This document shows positions 19,430 through 29,095 of a stretch of 64,000 nt of DNA, piece after piece. The stretch covers positions 124,001-188,000 of the forward strand of contig JADKGF010000001.1 in NCBI GenBank assembly GCA_016717105.1. Direction: 5' to 3'. A model generated the notes under the pieces. The model saw nothing but the letters and a program-made list of their open reading frames with translations, did no database searches and was not told the origin of the DNA. Made by a program: the position numbers and the translations under genes. Origin of the DNA: Saprospiraceae bacterium (GTDB taxonomy: Bacteria; Bacteroidota; Bacteroidia; Chitinophagales; Saprospiraceae). How positions within the stretch are numbered: the first letter of the stretch is position 1; every line of letters starts with the position of its first letter.

Positions 19430-22255
19430 TTAAATATACTGTCCAGTAAAAGAATTTTTAATATTTTTTAAATCTTGTGGTCGCCCTTCAAACAACAGAT
19501 GTCCTCCATCTTTACCACCAGTAGGACCAAGATCTATCACCCAATCTGCGGCGCGAATGACATCCATATTATGTTCTACAATCAGGACTGTATGTCCGTT
19601 TTCTACCAGCGATGTGAAAGCATCCATAAGCTTATTGATATCATGAAAGTGCAATCCCGTTGTAGGTTCATCAAAAATGAACAAGATGTTTTTGGATTCA
19701 AATTCTTTAGTGAGAAAGCTCGCCAATTTCACCCGCTGAGCTTCACCACCTGACAATGTACTCGATGACTGACCTAGTTTTATATAACCTAAACCCACAT
19801 CTGCTAATGGCTGAAGTCTGGATAAAACACTTTTTTTATTCTTGAAAAATTCCAGAGATTCTTCTATCGTCATATTTAGTACATCAAAAATATTCTTATC
19901 CTGATAGGTAACTTCCAATACCTCTTTTTTAAATCTTTGGCCCTGGCACTCTTCGCAAACAAGTGTAACGTCTGCTAAAAACTGCATCTCTACCGTCAAA
20001 TGACCTTCTCCTTTACAAGTTTCACATCTTCCACCTTCTACATTAAAGGAAAAATGTTTGGGTTCAAAACCTTTAATTTTTGAAGCTTGCTGGTCTGAAT
20101 ATAGCTTTCTTATATCATCATATGCTTTCACATAAGTGACAGGATTTGATCTAGACGACTTTCCTATTGGACTTTGATTAATCATTTCAACCATCTTAAT
20201 ATTCCTTATATCACCTGAAATACCTCCATGTCTTCCAGGTGCAATTGCCAATGGATCATTGATAACCAATTTCATTGCTGGATATAGGATATGCTTTACT
20301 AAGCTTGTTTTGCCTGAGCCCGATACGCCTGTAACTACCGTCATGGCCTGAAGTGGAATGGTAACATCCACATTTTTAAGATTGTGCTGTCTGGCTCCTT
20401 GTACTAATATCTTTTGTATTATTTTTCTCTTTTGTTCTGGATAATTAATTTTTCTATCTCCAGTAAGGTAAGATGCTGTCAAATTTTCAATTCCTAACTG
20501 AATAAATGTATTATAATCTCCAGCAAATACCAAATCTCCACCATGCACGCCAGCATGAGGTCCAATATCTACAATGTAATCAGCATTGCGAATTACAGCT
20601 TCTTCATGCTCGATGACTACTACTGTATTGCCAAGATCTCTAAGTCTTTTAAGGACTAACACAAGCTTTTCAGTATCCTTAGGATGTAGCCCAACACTTG
20701 GTTCATCCAGGATATAAAGCGAATTAGTTAAGTTACTTCCCAGGGTACGTGTGAGATTTATTCTTTGTGTTTCTCCTCCACTTAGCGTAGAAGCCAATCG
20801 GTCTATTGTTAAATATCCCAGACCAATTTCGATCATAGTCTTAAGTCTGTTTTTAATTTCTGTCAGTATCCTTTGTGCTATTTTTTCATCGTGTTCACTC
20901 AATGTAAGTGTCTCAAAAAATGGTAATAGTTCATCAATAGGAAGATTTATCAATTGGGTTATATTTTTATTTCCAACCTGCACATATGTGGCTTCCTTCC
21001 TCAATCTACCACCTTTACAAGCATTACAGATAGTTTTACCACGATAACGGGACAACATTACACGATTCTGGATTTTGTAACTTCCATCTTCCAGTTCCTG
21101 AAAAAATGCATCCAAGCCTTCAAAATAAGTATTTCCTGACCAAAGCAACTCTTTGTGATCATCAGAGAGATCTTTGTATGGTTTATGGATTGGGAAATCA
21201 AATTCATCTGCATGTTGTATCAACTGTTGCCACCAAAGTTTTCCTTTTTCTCCGCGCCAGCAGGCAATTGCTTCTTGATAAATGGACAGATTTTCGTCAG
21301 GTATTATTTTTTCAGGATCAATTCCAAGCATTTTGCCATAGCCTTCACACTTAGGGCAGGCACCAAAAGGATTGTTATAGTTAAACAACTGATGCGTAGG
21401 CTCAATAAATATTAATCCATCAAGTTCAAATCTGTTATTAAAATACTGAGTTGACCCATCTGTGAGAGAGACAAGACATTCACCTTCGGACTCATTAAAA
21501 GCAACTTGAACGGAATCTGCGATTCTTTTGCGGTTATCGTCATCATCATTTACCACAAACCTATCTATCAAAATATTTATTTTATATTCCGATTCTAACA
21601 CAGATTTCTCAAAATCTATTTGGGTATTTTGTAATAGATCTTCAATATTTGTCAATTCTGAATCAAAATAAACTCTGCTATATCCTTTTTGCATCAATAG
21701 ATCTAACTCCTGACCAATGGTTCTATCATGGCGTCGCTGTAATGGAATTAAAAGAAGAACTTTACTATCAACTACCAATGAGAAGATATAATCAACGACA
21801 TCCGTCACATCATGTTTTCGCACCTGATTTCCTGTTATAGGAGAAAATGTCTTGCCAACTCTTGCATACAACAGACGCATATAATCATAAATCTCGGTAA
21901 GAGAACCTACGGTAGATCGTGCATTTGATGAGCTGACTTTCTGTTCAATAGCAATAGCTGGACAAATTCCCTTGATATAATCCACTTCTGGTTTTTTCAT
22001 ACGATCCAAAAACTGCCTTGCATACGATGACAAACTCTCCACATATCGCCGTTGTCCTTCAGCATACAGAGTATCTATAATGAGTGAGGATTTACCAGAG
22101 CCTGATACTCCAGTCACTACTACGAGTTTATTTTTGGGAATAAATAGCTCAATATTTTTTAAATTGTTCGATCTGGCACCTTTGATATGAATGAACTTCC
22201 TTAGATCGGATTTATTTGCAGACTCTATTATGTCTGAATGTGCTGTGGCAACCAT
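19430..22255 (-). CDS. uvrA: Excinuclease ABC subunit A
   Basis: This is UvrA, the damage-recognition ATPase of nucleotide excision repair, 941 residues and full length. It has two ABC ATPase modules. The first Walker A is GVSGSGKSS at about 49-57, with signature LSGGETQRI; the second is GVSGSGKTS with signature LSGGEAQRV. Zinc-finger cysteine sets CPKCEGYGK, CNACKGGR and CETCKGEG...CEECQGQR are present. The start is ATG at 22253-22255. No frameshift occurs over 2.8 kb, a useful contrast with the mcrBC region. It reads toward the parS sites. Confidence 0.97.
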   Translation of the reverse strand: MVATAHSDIIESANKSDLRKFIHIKGARSNNLKNIELFIPKNKLVVVTGVSGSGKSSLIIDTLYAEGQRRYVESLSSYARQFLDRMKKPEVDYIKGICPAIAIEQKVSSSNARSTVGSLTEIYDYMRLLYARVGKTFSPITGNQVRKHDVTDVVDYIFSLVVDSKVLLLIPLQRRHDRTIGQELDLLMQKGYSRVYFDSELTNIEDLLQNTQIDFEKSVLESEYKINILIDRFVVNDDDDNRKRIADSVQVAFNESEGECLVSLTDGSTQYFNNRFELDGLIFIEPTHQLFNYNNPFGACPKCEGYGKMLGIDPEKIIPDENLSIYQEAIACWRGEKGKLWWQQLIQHADEFDFPIHKPYKDLSDDHKELLWSGNTYFEGLDAFFQELEDGSYKIQNRVMLSRYRGKTICNACKGGRLRKEATYVQVGNKNITQLINLPIDELLPFFETLTLSEHDEKIAQRILTEIKNRLKTMIEIGLGYLTIDRLASTLSGGETQRINLTRTLGSNLTNSLYILDEPSVGLHPKDTEKLVLVLKRLRDLGNTVVVIEHEEAVIRNADYIVDIGPHAGVHGGDLVFAGDYNTFIQLGIENLTASYLTGDRKINYPEQKRKIIQKILVQGARQHNLKNVDVTIPLQAMTVVTGVSGSGKTSLVKHILYPAMKLVINDPLAIAPGRHGGISGDIRNIKMVEMINQSPIGKSSRSNPVTYVKAYDDIRKLYSDQQASKIKGFEPKHFSFNVEGGRCETCKGEGHLTVEMQFLADVTLVCEECQGQRFKKEVLEVTYQDKNIFDVLNMTIEESLEFFKNKKSVLSRLQPLADVGLGYIKLGQSSSTLSGGEAQRVKLASFLTKEFESKNILFIFDEPTTGLHFHDINKLMDAFTSLVENGHTVLIVEHNMDVIRAADWVIDLGPTGGKDGGHLLFEGRPQDLKNIKNSFTGQYI

Positions 22256-22444
22256 ATGATGATTTACTTACGAAAATTCTGACTATTTCAAAGTGAAATA
22301 ACCAACAAGATATTAACCATTTTTATATTATAAAAAATAAATGTAAATATTTACTTTAAAGTTAGATAAATGCATAGTTTTAGATATTTTAAATTGATAT
22401 TATAAAATTATATAAACAAAAGATAATCAAGTAATTAAATTATA

Positions 22445-22483
22445 AAAAGGCACTCCAAGCCTATTTCTGAACCTGAAGTGCTT
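22445..22483 (-). terminator. Terminator after the dodecin gene
   Basis: An inverted repeat with arms GGCACT and AGTGCT around a 22-base loop lies just past the dodecin stop. On the minus strand it ends in a run of T. Confidence 0.55.
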
Positions 22484-22489
22484 TTATTT

Positions 22490-22699
22490 TTAGCCTACTT
22501 GATCTACTCTGAATGAAATTTTACAAATACATCCATACGAAGTGATCTTGCCATCTTTAACATGCGCTTTGATGTCCTTAACATAAACAGAATCTATATT
22601 TCTGATAGATTTTGATACTTCAGCGACTGCATTTTGCATTGCATCTTCAATACTTTTCTCTGACGACGCTATTACTTCAATAACTTTTACTACTGGCAT
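22490..22699 (-). CDS. Dodecin family flavin-binding protein
   Basis: This is a 69-residue dodecin, which assembles into hollow dodecamers that store or buffer riboflavin/FMN. The family pattern is complete: VVKVIEVIASSEKSIEDA, AVAEVSKSIRNIDSV, then the exposed strand KAHVKDGKITSYGCICKI ending in SFRVD. The flavin-stacking tryptophan of archaeal dodecin is replaced by Tyr or Cys here, as in many bacterial members. It stands alone between uvrA and the VOC gene, with its own terminator. Confidence 0.88.
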   Translation of the reverse strand: MPVVKVIEVIASSEKSIEDAMQNAVAEVSKSIRNIDSVYVKDIKAHVKDGKITSYGCICKISFRVDQVG

Positions 22700-22830
22700 A
22701 ATATGTATGTGAGTTTTTTAAGGTCGCTCAAACCGTTAATTTAATAAATATAACACTTTGAATATGTTATATAATGGCAACAAAATTTAGACATGATTTG
22801 TTACCTTGATTCACTTATTATTTCTAAATA

Positions 22831-23220
22831 ATGCCTCAATACATTGGACATATTGCTTTAGTCGTAGATGATTATGATCGTGCTATAACATATTATCAAG
22901 ATATATTAGGATTTGAACTAATGGAAGATACTGTAATGTCAGAAACAAAACGGTGGGTAGTGATGAAGCCCAGTAAGTCTGCAGAATGTTCGCTTTTATT
23001 GGCCAAAGCAAGTACACCAGAACAGGTAAGTAGAATAGGAAATCAAACTGGTGGCCGTGTGTTTTTATTTCTCTACACAGACGATTTTGACCAGTTTTAT
23101 GCACGTTTAATCAAAGGAAATGTAAAAATAGTCAGACAGCCTTCTGTAGAAGCCTACGGCAAAGTTGCTGTATTTGAAGATTTATACGGTAATCTGTGGG
23201 ACTTGATCGAACCGGTGTGA
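22831..23220 (+). CDS. VOC family protein (glyoxalase/bleomycin-resistance fold)
   Basis: This is a 129-residue single-domain vicinal-oxygen-chelate protein. Two beta-alpha-beta-beta-beta modules are visible: HIALVVDDYDRAITYYQDIL with a metal-ligand-position His, and YTDDFDQFYARLIKGN followed by AVFEDLYGNLWDLIEPV, whose Glu positions match metal ligands. It resembles the glyoxalase-like group with unknown substrate found widely in Bacteroidota. It reads toward the mcrC gene and converges with it. Confidence 0.88.
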   Translation: MPQYIGHIALVVDDYDRAITYYQDILGFELMEDTVMSETKRWVVMKPSKSAECSLLLAKASTPEQVSRIGNQTGGRVFLFLYTDDFDQFYARLIKGNVKIVRQPSVEAYGKVAVFEDLYGNLWDLIEPV

Positions 23221-23252
23221 AGTGAGCTGGGTGTATGTGGTGATCGTGGGTG

Positions 23253-24673
23253 TTATTGTATTTTAAGGTATAGGTAATTGAAAATTCTATCTGAAAATAG
23301 TTTTTCTGCATCTCTTATAAATTCATTTTCTTTAAGTTCAATTTTAACAATGTTTTGCTCATCATGTCCATCTCTCTTTTGGGGGTATTCTAAAGTCCAA
23401 TGCCATCAATAATAAATTGGTTTTTATCGTGAATCATTGATTCGGCCTTATTTTCTTTATATTCTGCTTCAATAGGATACAACAATCCACCTAATTTCAG
23501 ATTGTGCTCTTTAACTCCATGATAATAAGCCATGTAGGTATGTATCTGAAAAAAATCTGACCGATCTACATCGCCAGCAGAATTTTGCGTCCTGCCTAAA
23601 TAGTTCATCTTTTTATATTTGACGTCAAAGACTGCGACATCCTCTTCCTTTTTCCAAAACAATATCGGGTCTTATTTTTCTTCCAAAAAAAAGCACCTTC
23701 ATACACTGATAACTTTTCTTGTGCTAAACTTGCCAACCTTTATTACTTAGATTTTTTCTTAATACTTTTTCAATATAGATCTCAAAAGCTCAGAAGCATC
23801 TATCAAAAAAGCCTTTGGTTTCTGACTTTCCCTTTGGTTTTCAGAGAAATTAAAGTTGTTGATGATAATTTCTGCAATATTGATGATGTCTTTGAAATCT
23901 CTGTACAATGGATTTTGTAAAGATTTGTGCTTTTGTGCTTTTTGGATGTAAGATGTAGTCACCATAGCAGATGACCTGTTTTCTTTCATAAATTGTACCG
24001 ATTGGCTGATACGAGATACCAATAAACGATTAAACTTTTTAGAGCGGATTTTAGTAGCTTTGTACAAAACATCAATGATTTCCTGTACTGCTACCTGATC
24101 ACGGTATCTAGACTGGATTGGTGCACGCAATGGCAAATTATGCGTGATCAAATGCTGAATGTCAATCTGCCCTTTGATATTATATCCAAGATGGGTTTGC
24201 TCACGGTATGCTTTAGGAAAACCCAAAACCGATGCAGCTTTTTCTAATTTCTGCACAAAAAGGTGTGCCAAAATATATTGAAATTGACTTTCGTCTTTAT
24301 CATTTTTATCTGCGCTAAATGATTGGTCCAAGACATAAATATCATTGGCATAATTCAGCATGTGTTGCAAAAAATAATCTCCAAATCTACACGTGATGTC
24401 TATGATATGTCCATTATGATAGATAGTACCAATAAAATTACCTGTTTTGGCTTTATACGTATCGTTATCTTTTGTGATCTCTAGGACAATTTGCTCCTTG
24501 TCATTTTTTATCTTTTGATCGGACTTGTTGTGATTGCGGAGTTGGATAAGGTCAACATTGTCTTCGATAAAAAGCCTGAAAGGAGTATTACTATTATCAT
24601 TTTTTGGTACTTCCCATTCTGGAATAAATGAATTAGGTTCCCTTGAATTATCATTAATTTTACACCTGACCAT
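23253..24673 (-). pseudogene. mcrC: McrC-type restriction nuclease subunit, multiply frameshifted
   Basis: McrC partners the McrB GTPase and supplies the nuclease of the modification-dependent McrBC restriction system. The first 304 codons (from ATG at 24671-24673) are intact and match the McrC N-terminal and central regions (TGNFIGTIYHNGHIIDI, YNIKGQIDI). After LLRSILKKY the family sequence continues through about five changes of frame near 23775, 23735, 23690, 23655 and 23395, mostly in A/T runs. Stitching the frames gives LSVYEGAFF, RPDIVLEK and VFDVKYKKM, the PD-(D/E)xK nuclease core, then a tail ending at the stop 23253-23255. Substitutions have not erased the motifs. It is either recently broken or poorly sequenced. 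Its start overlaps the mcrB end by 14 bases. Confidence 0.75.
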
Positions 24674-26270
24674 TCTTACTTTTTGATTTTATAGTAGTAA
24701 ACGGTTTTAAAAATTCTTCTTCTGCATCTTTCAGTTTTCCTTGAATCTCATTTTCGGGATATTCAGTACGTAAATATTCTTTTAAAGTACCAGAAATATA
24801 TTTTTGAAAAAAGTCTTTACTATTTGATTCTTTAATAGGCTGTTTTGATTTTAGACATTTTGTTATATTCATATAAATGGCATGACCAAATTGGAAATGA
24901 TTCAGAAAGGCCTAATTTATCTTATTAATGATAAATTTGTTTAAGTTTTCATAACATTCAATGAACACTTCTTTTTATTATCAATTCTAATTTATCACTC
25001 AAAGTATTAAAGTTTCATCATACCCATTTCTTTCCAAGCAAATCTTCTCCTTAATGCCAAATCAAAAGAATCTATACTTTTATCCACATCATTCATCATG
25101 CCTATGAAATAGATGTTTTCAGGGATGCCAAATAAAACTTCATCATCAATTTTTTCAAACCAGTTTTCTTTTATTGTGCAAAGGGCGGAGTTTTTTAAAG
25201 TTATTAGTCTACCTGCATCCTTATTCATTTTGCTCGTCAATTTCGCCTCCATCTTCATTGAAATACTTGTATCGATAACTATCCTCAAGCAACATTAATG
25301 TCTCTCCAAACACTGTTGAAAGATTGGCTCTATTGATTTCATCTACGACAAAGTAGTATTTTGGAAGTTCCTCTTATTAGCATCTTCCTTTTTATCTAAA
25401 AATTCTAAATTAGCTCTATGCACTTTAATACAAAATTCTTTAAAATGTCCATTGACTAATTCCAGTTTGATTTGCTTATTTTCAGTGAATCCTCTAGGCT
25501 TGACACCATCGATAAAATCTTCGTAGGCATAGTTGGGGTGAAAAACTACATTTTTCATATATTTTAATTTATCATCTTTGGGAATTCCTGAGAGCAAAAA
25601 ACTCTAACCTCTTATTGACACTGTATGTCTTGCCTGTACCTAGAGGTCCATAAAAAACTGTATTTAAAGTATCTATTTCATGGCTTCCGTATTTCTTTGA
25701 AAACCAATGAGCAAATCTGTCAAAATAAATAGTTTCAGCAATATCATTTTTTTTATCTCCTTTAATAACTTTGCCAACTTCTATGATAAAATTTGATGAT
25801 TCTTCATAATTCTCCCAATTATTAGTAACGTTGTAATCATCAAAGAAAGCACTTAATAAATTAAAGGCTATTCCGTTAATAATTGCGTATTTTTTATGAT
25901 TCCTAAAATGCAGGATGGGGCTTAAAACACCTGTGCTCCCAAAACCTTTAGGTAAGTTAGTTTCATTAAATTTTTTTCTTCAATGAACTTAAAAATTTCT
26001 GGTGTTTTTTTCAAATTTTCTAAATTTTCACCAACTATACCCAAATTTCTTTTTTGAATAGATGCTAAATTTGTTCTTACCCAATCTACTAAATGATTTA
26101 TATCTTTATTTTTCAGATATGTATTAAATTCTTCAATAATTTCAGTATTTGAATAAACCTTTTTAAATTTAGCATTTACACTATATTCGTTTGTCAGTGT
26201 ATTAAAATCAGCAAGAAGTCTTTCAAAGATTTCTTTTTTCCCTTTTTTAAATTTTAACTCTCTTTTTCAT
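24660..26270 (-). pseudogene. mcrB: McrB-type AAA+ GTPase, about ten frameshifts
   Basis: McrB forms the AAA+ ring that translocates DNA for McrC cleavage. Read across frames, the locus encodes an N-terminal specificity region of about 240 residues that I do not recognise. It is followed by Walker A GPLGTGKT (Leu in place of the usual Pro), the HPNYAYEDFIDGVKP block, Walker B VVDEINRANLSTVFGE, the MNDVDKSIDSFDLALRRRF sensor and arginine-finger segment, and the C-terminal FGHAIYMNI and FFQKYISGTLKEYL parts. Frame changes lie near 26264, 25974, 25598, 25360, 25225, 25022, 24998, 24974, 24918 and 24889, nearly all in homopolymers. The proposed ATG (26268-26270) overlaps the upstream hydrolase by 17 bases, implying one operon. 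Confidence 0.75.
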
Positions 26271-26793
26271 TATTTTTTCCATCTTTTAAATTTTTATTTT
26301 TTGTTACTAAACATTCCCCAAAAAATCCACCCACTTCTTCCTCAAAGACATCTAGCGGTATCCGATGACCCAAGGTGTTTTTCCACCTGATATCCATAGC
26401 TCCTTTTTCGCGAGCTGCTATCCATGTTAGATTTTGTAATGGGTCGATAATGTCATCTTGACCACCGATGACTACACGCAAGTATGTCTGCCTGACTTTG
26501 TCTTGGACAGGCAAGTCAATACCTACGTTCCGGAAAGGTAGAGCAGGATTGAACAATAAAGCTGGCAAACTGAGATGTAGCGATAGATGATATGCCATAC
26601 AGCCACCCATACTGGTGCCGATGATGATATCTACTTTTTCATTAATTGCCATGGATTTCAAATCATTGTATGATGTAGGATTGGCTCTATAGTTTATAAT
26701 CGGAGCAACGACTTGTGTGTATGTGGAAAGTATAGCATACTTTTCTTCGCTCAAAAAACCATCAAGACCATGGATATAAAGTGTCTTAGACAT
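26254..26793 (-). CDS. YqiA-like small alpha/beta esterase
   Basis: This is a 179-residue compact alpha/beta hydrolase of the YqiA/UPF0227 type. It has an N-terminal LYIHGLDGFLSEEKY, the nucleophile elbow GTSMGG, a core strand ALLFNPALP, the acid in IGGQDDIIDP and a His in LGHRIP. The last 20 residues (lysine/asparagine-rich) extend past the usual domain end and overlap the start of mcrB. It is the first gene of the unit that continues into mcrBC. A functional link to restriction is not known, and cotranscription may be incidental. Confidence 0.75.
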   Translation of the reverse strand: MSKTLYIHGLDGFLSEEKYAILSTYTQVVAPIINYRANPTSYNDLKSMAINEKVDIIIGTSMGGCMAYHLSLHLSLPALLFNPALPFRNVGIDLPVQDKVRQTYLRVVIGGQDDIIDPLQNLTWIAAREKGAMDIRWKNTLGHRIPLDVFEEEVGGFFGECLVTKNKNLKDGKNNEKES

Positions 26794-26922
26794 AGTAATA
26801 GGGTATTATTATTAATCAAATATACTAAAAATATTTGATAAAACCAAATTTTTAATAAGGAAATTTTATGTCAAATGCTTATTTATGTAAAGTAAGCTAT
26901 ATCTTTGGATTATCAGTGTTTT

Positions 26923-27099
26923 TCATTTTAAGTGCTGTTTAGTTCTTTTGCGTAATTCATCTACAGAAATACTACTGGCCCATTCCTTTTCAAAATAAAA
27001 TTTTTCTTGTTTTTTTAGCCAAGATTTCTTCTATGATAGATCGTCGGTAATAGAATCTATCCAATTTTTTATATCTATTCTTTGAGATGCTATGTGCAT
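26923..27099 (-). pseudogene. Small antitoxin-like protein, broken by a frameshift
   Basis: A 59-codon frame starting with ATG (27097-27099) begins MHIASQRIDIKNWIDSITDD and ends SVDELRKRTKQHLK at 26923. A stop interrupts it after DDLS, and a one-base shift gives IIEEILAKK, the normal continuation. The pattern (short N-terminal helix, then a -SI-EEI-A- helix, then a tail with ISVDELRKR) resembles the small antitoxin-like proteins of Bacteroidota that precede a RelE-type toxin. No toxin gene is seen next to it. This is recognised by pattern only. Confidence 0.4.
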
Positions 27100-27100
27100 T

Positions 27101-27130
27101 AGTATAAACTAAAAAAGTATAAACTAAAAA
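27101..27130. repeat. Tandem 15-base direct repeat
   Basis: Two perfect adjacent copies of AGTATAAACTAAAAA lie at 27101-27115 and 27116-27130, between the gcvH terminator and the broken antitoxin-like gene. This could reflect slippage or a recombination scar. Confidence 0.85.
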
Positions 27131-27170
27131 AGCCAAACAAACACCTAATTTCCGTATTTATTTGGCTTTT
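27125..27170 (-). terminator. Rho-independent terminator after gcvH
   Basis: Long complementary arms (AAAAGCCAAA ... TTTGGCTTTT plus flanking A/T pairs, one mismatch) form a stem with runs of T on both strands. It lies about 70 bases past the gcvH stop and can serve the gltA-gcvH unit. Confidence 0.75.
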
Positions 27171-27240
27171 ACATATATGATTTATATTTTAGTTATCTAC
27201 TAATTTGGAAATCCAAATTTGTAATTCGTAATTAGGCGGA

Positions 27241-27630
27241 TCAACCTACTAGTGCAGTATATGCAGCAGCATCTAGCAAATCTGCAAGTTCATCTGCATT
27301 TACCAATTTTACTTTTACAATCCAACCGTCACCATAAGGATCAGTATTGATAAGTCCAGGATTGTCGCCATCAGATTCGTCCAGCAAATTGTTAAATTCA
27401 AGGATTTCACCAGATACTGGCATAAAAAGATCTGATGTGGTCTTTACAGCTTCTACAGTGCCAAAGATTTCGTCTTTTGCAATGGTTTGACCTACGGTAT
27501 CTACTTCCACGTACACCAATTCACCAAGTTCACCTTGCGCAAAATCAGTTATACCAACGTAAGCAGTATCTCCTTCCACCCGAATCCATTCATGTTCTTT
27601 GGTGTATTTTAGATTTTCAGGAAATGTCAT
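27241..27630 (-). CDS. gcvH: Glycine cleavage system H protein
   Basis: This is the lipoyl carrier of the glycine cleavage complex, shuttling the aminomethyl group between the P, T and L proteins. It has 129 residues from the ATG at 27628-27630; an ATG 36 bases upstream is less likely because the family starts at about this point (MTFPENLKYTKEHEWIRV). The lipoyl-lysine motif is VEAVKTTSD, with Lys63. The conserved GLINTDPYGDGWIVKV C-terminal segment is present. It follows gltA by 22 bases on the same strand and probably shares its transcript. gcvP and gcvT are not in the window. Confidence 0.95.
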   Translation of the reverse strand: MTFPENLKYTKEHEWIRVEGDTAYVGITDFAQGELGELVYVEVDTVGQTIAKDEIFGTVEAVKTTSDLFMPVSGEILEFNNLLDESDGDNPGLINTDPYGDGWIVKVKLVNADELADLLDAAAYTALVG

Positions 27631-27652
27631 TGTTTTTAATAATATTATTTGG

Positions 27653-28960
27653 TTAGTTAATAGCAAGAAAATTTTTGAGCCAGTCTGTGGTGATTGATTT
27701 TGGTCTTTCTAAAGCCAATCCAAGAGCTCTATCCCAACAAAGGCCAGCACAAACACCCAAGGCTCTGGAAACACCAAACAATACCGTATAATAATTGTAT
27801 TCGGTCAATCCATAATGAACCAATAAAGCTCCTGAATGTGCATCTACATTTGGCCAAGGATTTTTTACTTTACCTAAGGCTGTCAAGATCTCTGGTACAA
27901 GCTCGTATAGATCCCACACAATTTGTACAATAGGATCATCTTTGATGTTTTCTTGTGCAAAACGCATCTGTGCTATAAATCGTGGATCTGGCTGGCGAAG
28001 TACTGCGTGACCATAACCTGGGACAACTTTACCTTCAGCCAAAGTTTCGTTTATATACGTTCTGATTTGATCTTTGGTTGGATTGTTGGTACCTATTTCT
28101 TCTACCATTTCGAAGATCCATTTTATCACTTCTTGGTTTGCCAATCCATGTAATGGTCCTGCAAGCGCATTCATTGAGGCACTAAATGAGTAATAAACAT
28201 CACTCAAGGTAGAACCAACCAAATGCATGGTGTGTGCTGAAGCATTACCACCTTCATGATCTGTATGAATGGTCAAGTATAAACGCATCAACGCCATAAA
28301 ATCACGATCCTCGAAACCAAGCATTTTCGCAAAATTGCCGCCCCAGTCCATTGTAGGATCTGGTGATATGTGTTGATCATTGTGGAATGAACGTCTGTAT
28401 ATAAATGCTGCAATCCTTGGAAGTTTAGCTATCATATTCATCGAGTCCTCGTACATGACGTCCCAATAATCATTCTTGCTCATGCCCTCTTCATAACGTT
28501 GCGCAAAAATACTATCGCTTTGCATTGCTAAAACAGCAATACTAAACTGGGTCATAGGATGCGTATCTTTTGGCAAGGATCTGAGTGTATCGAAAACGTG
28601 TATTGGCACATCTGCTCTTCGACTCCATTCTGCAGATAGCCATCTGACTTCTTCTTCTGTCGGCAAGTCACCCGTCATCATCAGCCAAAATAAACCTTCA
28701 GGCAATGGTTCCTTGCCATTTGGTACTCTAGGCAATTTTTCGCGCAGTTGTGGGATATTATATCCTCTGAATCGGATGCCTTCTTCAGGGTCCAATGATG
28801 AAGTATCCCAGATCATACTTTTTACACTACGCATGCCTCCTATGAGCTGCTCCACAGTGACTTTATCCACTATGGTTTCACCATGATCTTTTACGATGTT
28901 CTTGATTTCAGCTTTGAGGGAAGCTGATTTCTGATAAAATTTTTCTTTTAAGGGATCCAT
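27653..28960 (-). CDS. gltA: Citrate synthase
   Basis: This is a 435-residue citrate synthase, which condenses oxaloacetate and acetyl-CoA at the entry to the TCA cycle. The sequence resembles the eukaryotic/mitochondrial-like type rather than the hexameric type of E. coli. Active-site landmarks are the His in the HTMHLVGSTLSD region, PGYGHAVLR and the catalytic Asp in NVDAHSGALLVHYG. The start is ATG at 28958-28960. It is the leading gene of a gltA-gcvH pair. Confidence 0.95.
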   Translation of the reverse strand: MDPLKEKFYQKSASLKAEIKNIVKDHGETIVDKVTVEQLIGGMRSVKSMIWDTSSLDPEEGIRFRGYNIPQLREKLPRVPNGKEPLPEGLFWLMMTGDLPTEEEVRWLSAEWSRRADVPIHVFDTLRSLPKDTHPMTQFSIAVLAMQSDSIFAQRYEEGMSKNDYWDVMYEDSMNMIAKLPRIAAFIYRRSFHNDQHISPDPTMDWGGNFAKMLGFEDRDFMALMRLYLTIHTDHEGGNASAHTMHLVGSTLSDVYYSFSASMNALAGPLHGLANQEVIKWIFEMVEEIGTNNPTKDQIRTYINETLAEGKVVPGYGHAVLRQPDPRFIAQMRFAQENIKDDPIVQIVWDLYELVPEILTALGKVKNPWPNVDAHSGALLVHYGLTEYNYYTVLFGVSRALGVCAGLCWDRALGLALERPKSITTDWLKNFLAIN

Positions 28961-29095
28961 TATTAAGGGTTGGTTATAATCTGTTTAACAAAATATGGCT
29001 AAATATTATTCAAAAAAATCAAAACGCTAATGTATGAATATTTAAGAATAATACAACCAATCTGATGCAAATCATTTTACTTTTTGAATTAATTT

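Noticed and set aside
22256..22489. AT-rich gap between uvrA and dodecin as an alternative origin
   Set aside because: No TTATNCACA-like boxes were seen there.
24660..24872. Separate 70-residue gene between mcrB and mcrC
   Set aside because: Reading the preceding frames shows it is the C-terminus of McrB after frameshifts (FGHAIYMNI ... FFQKYISGTLKEYL).
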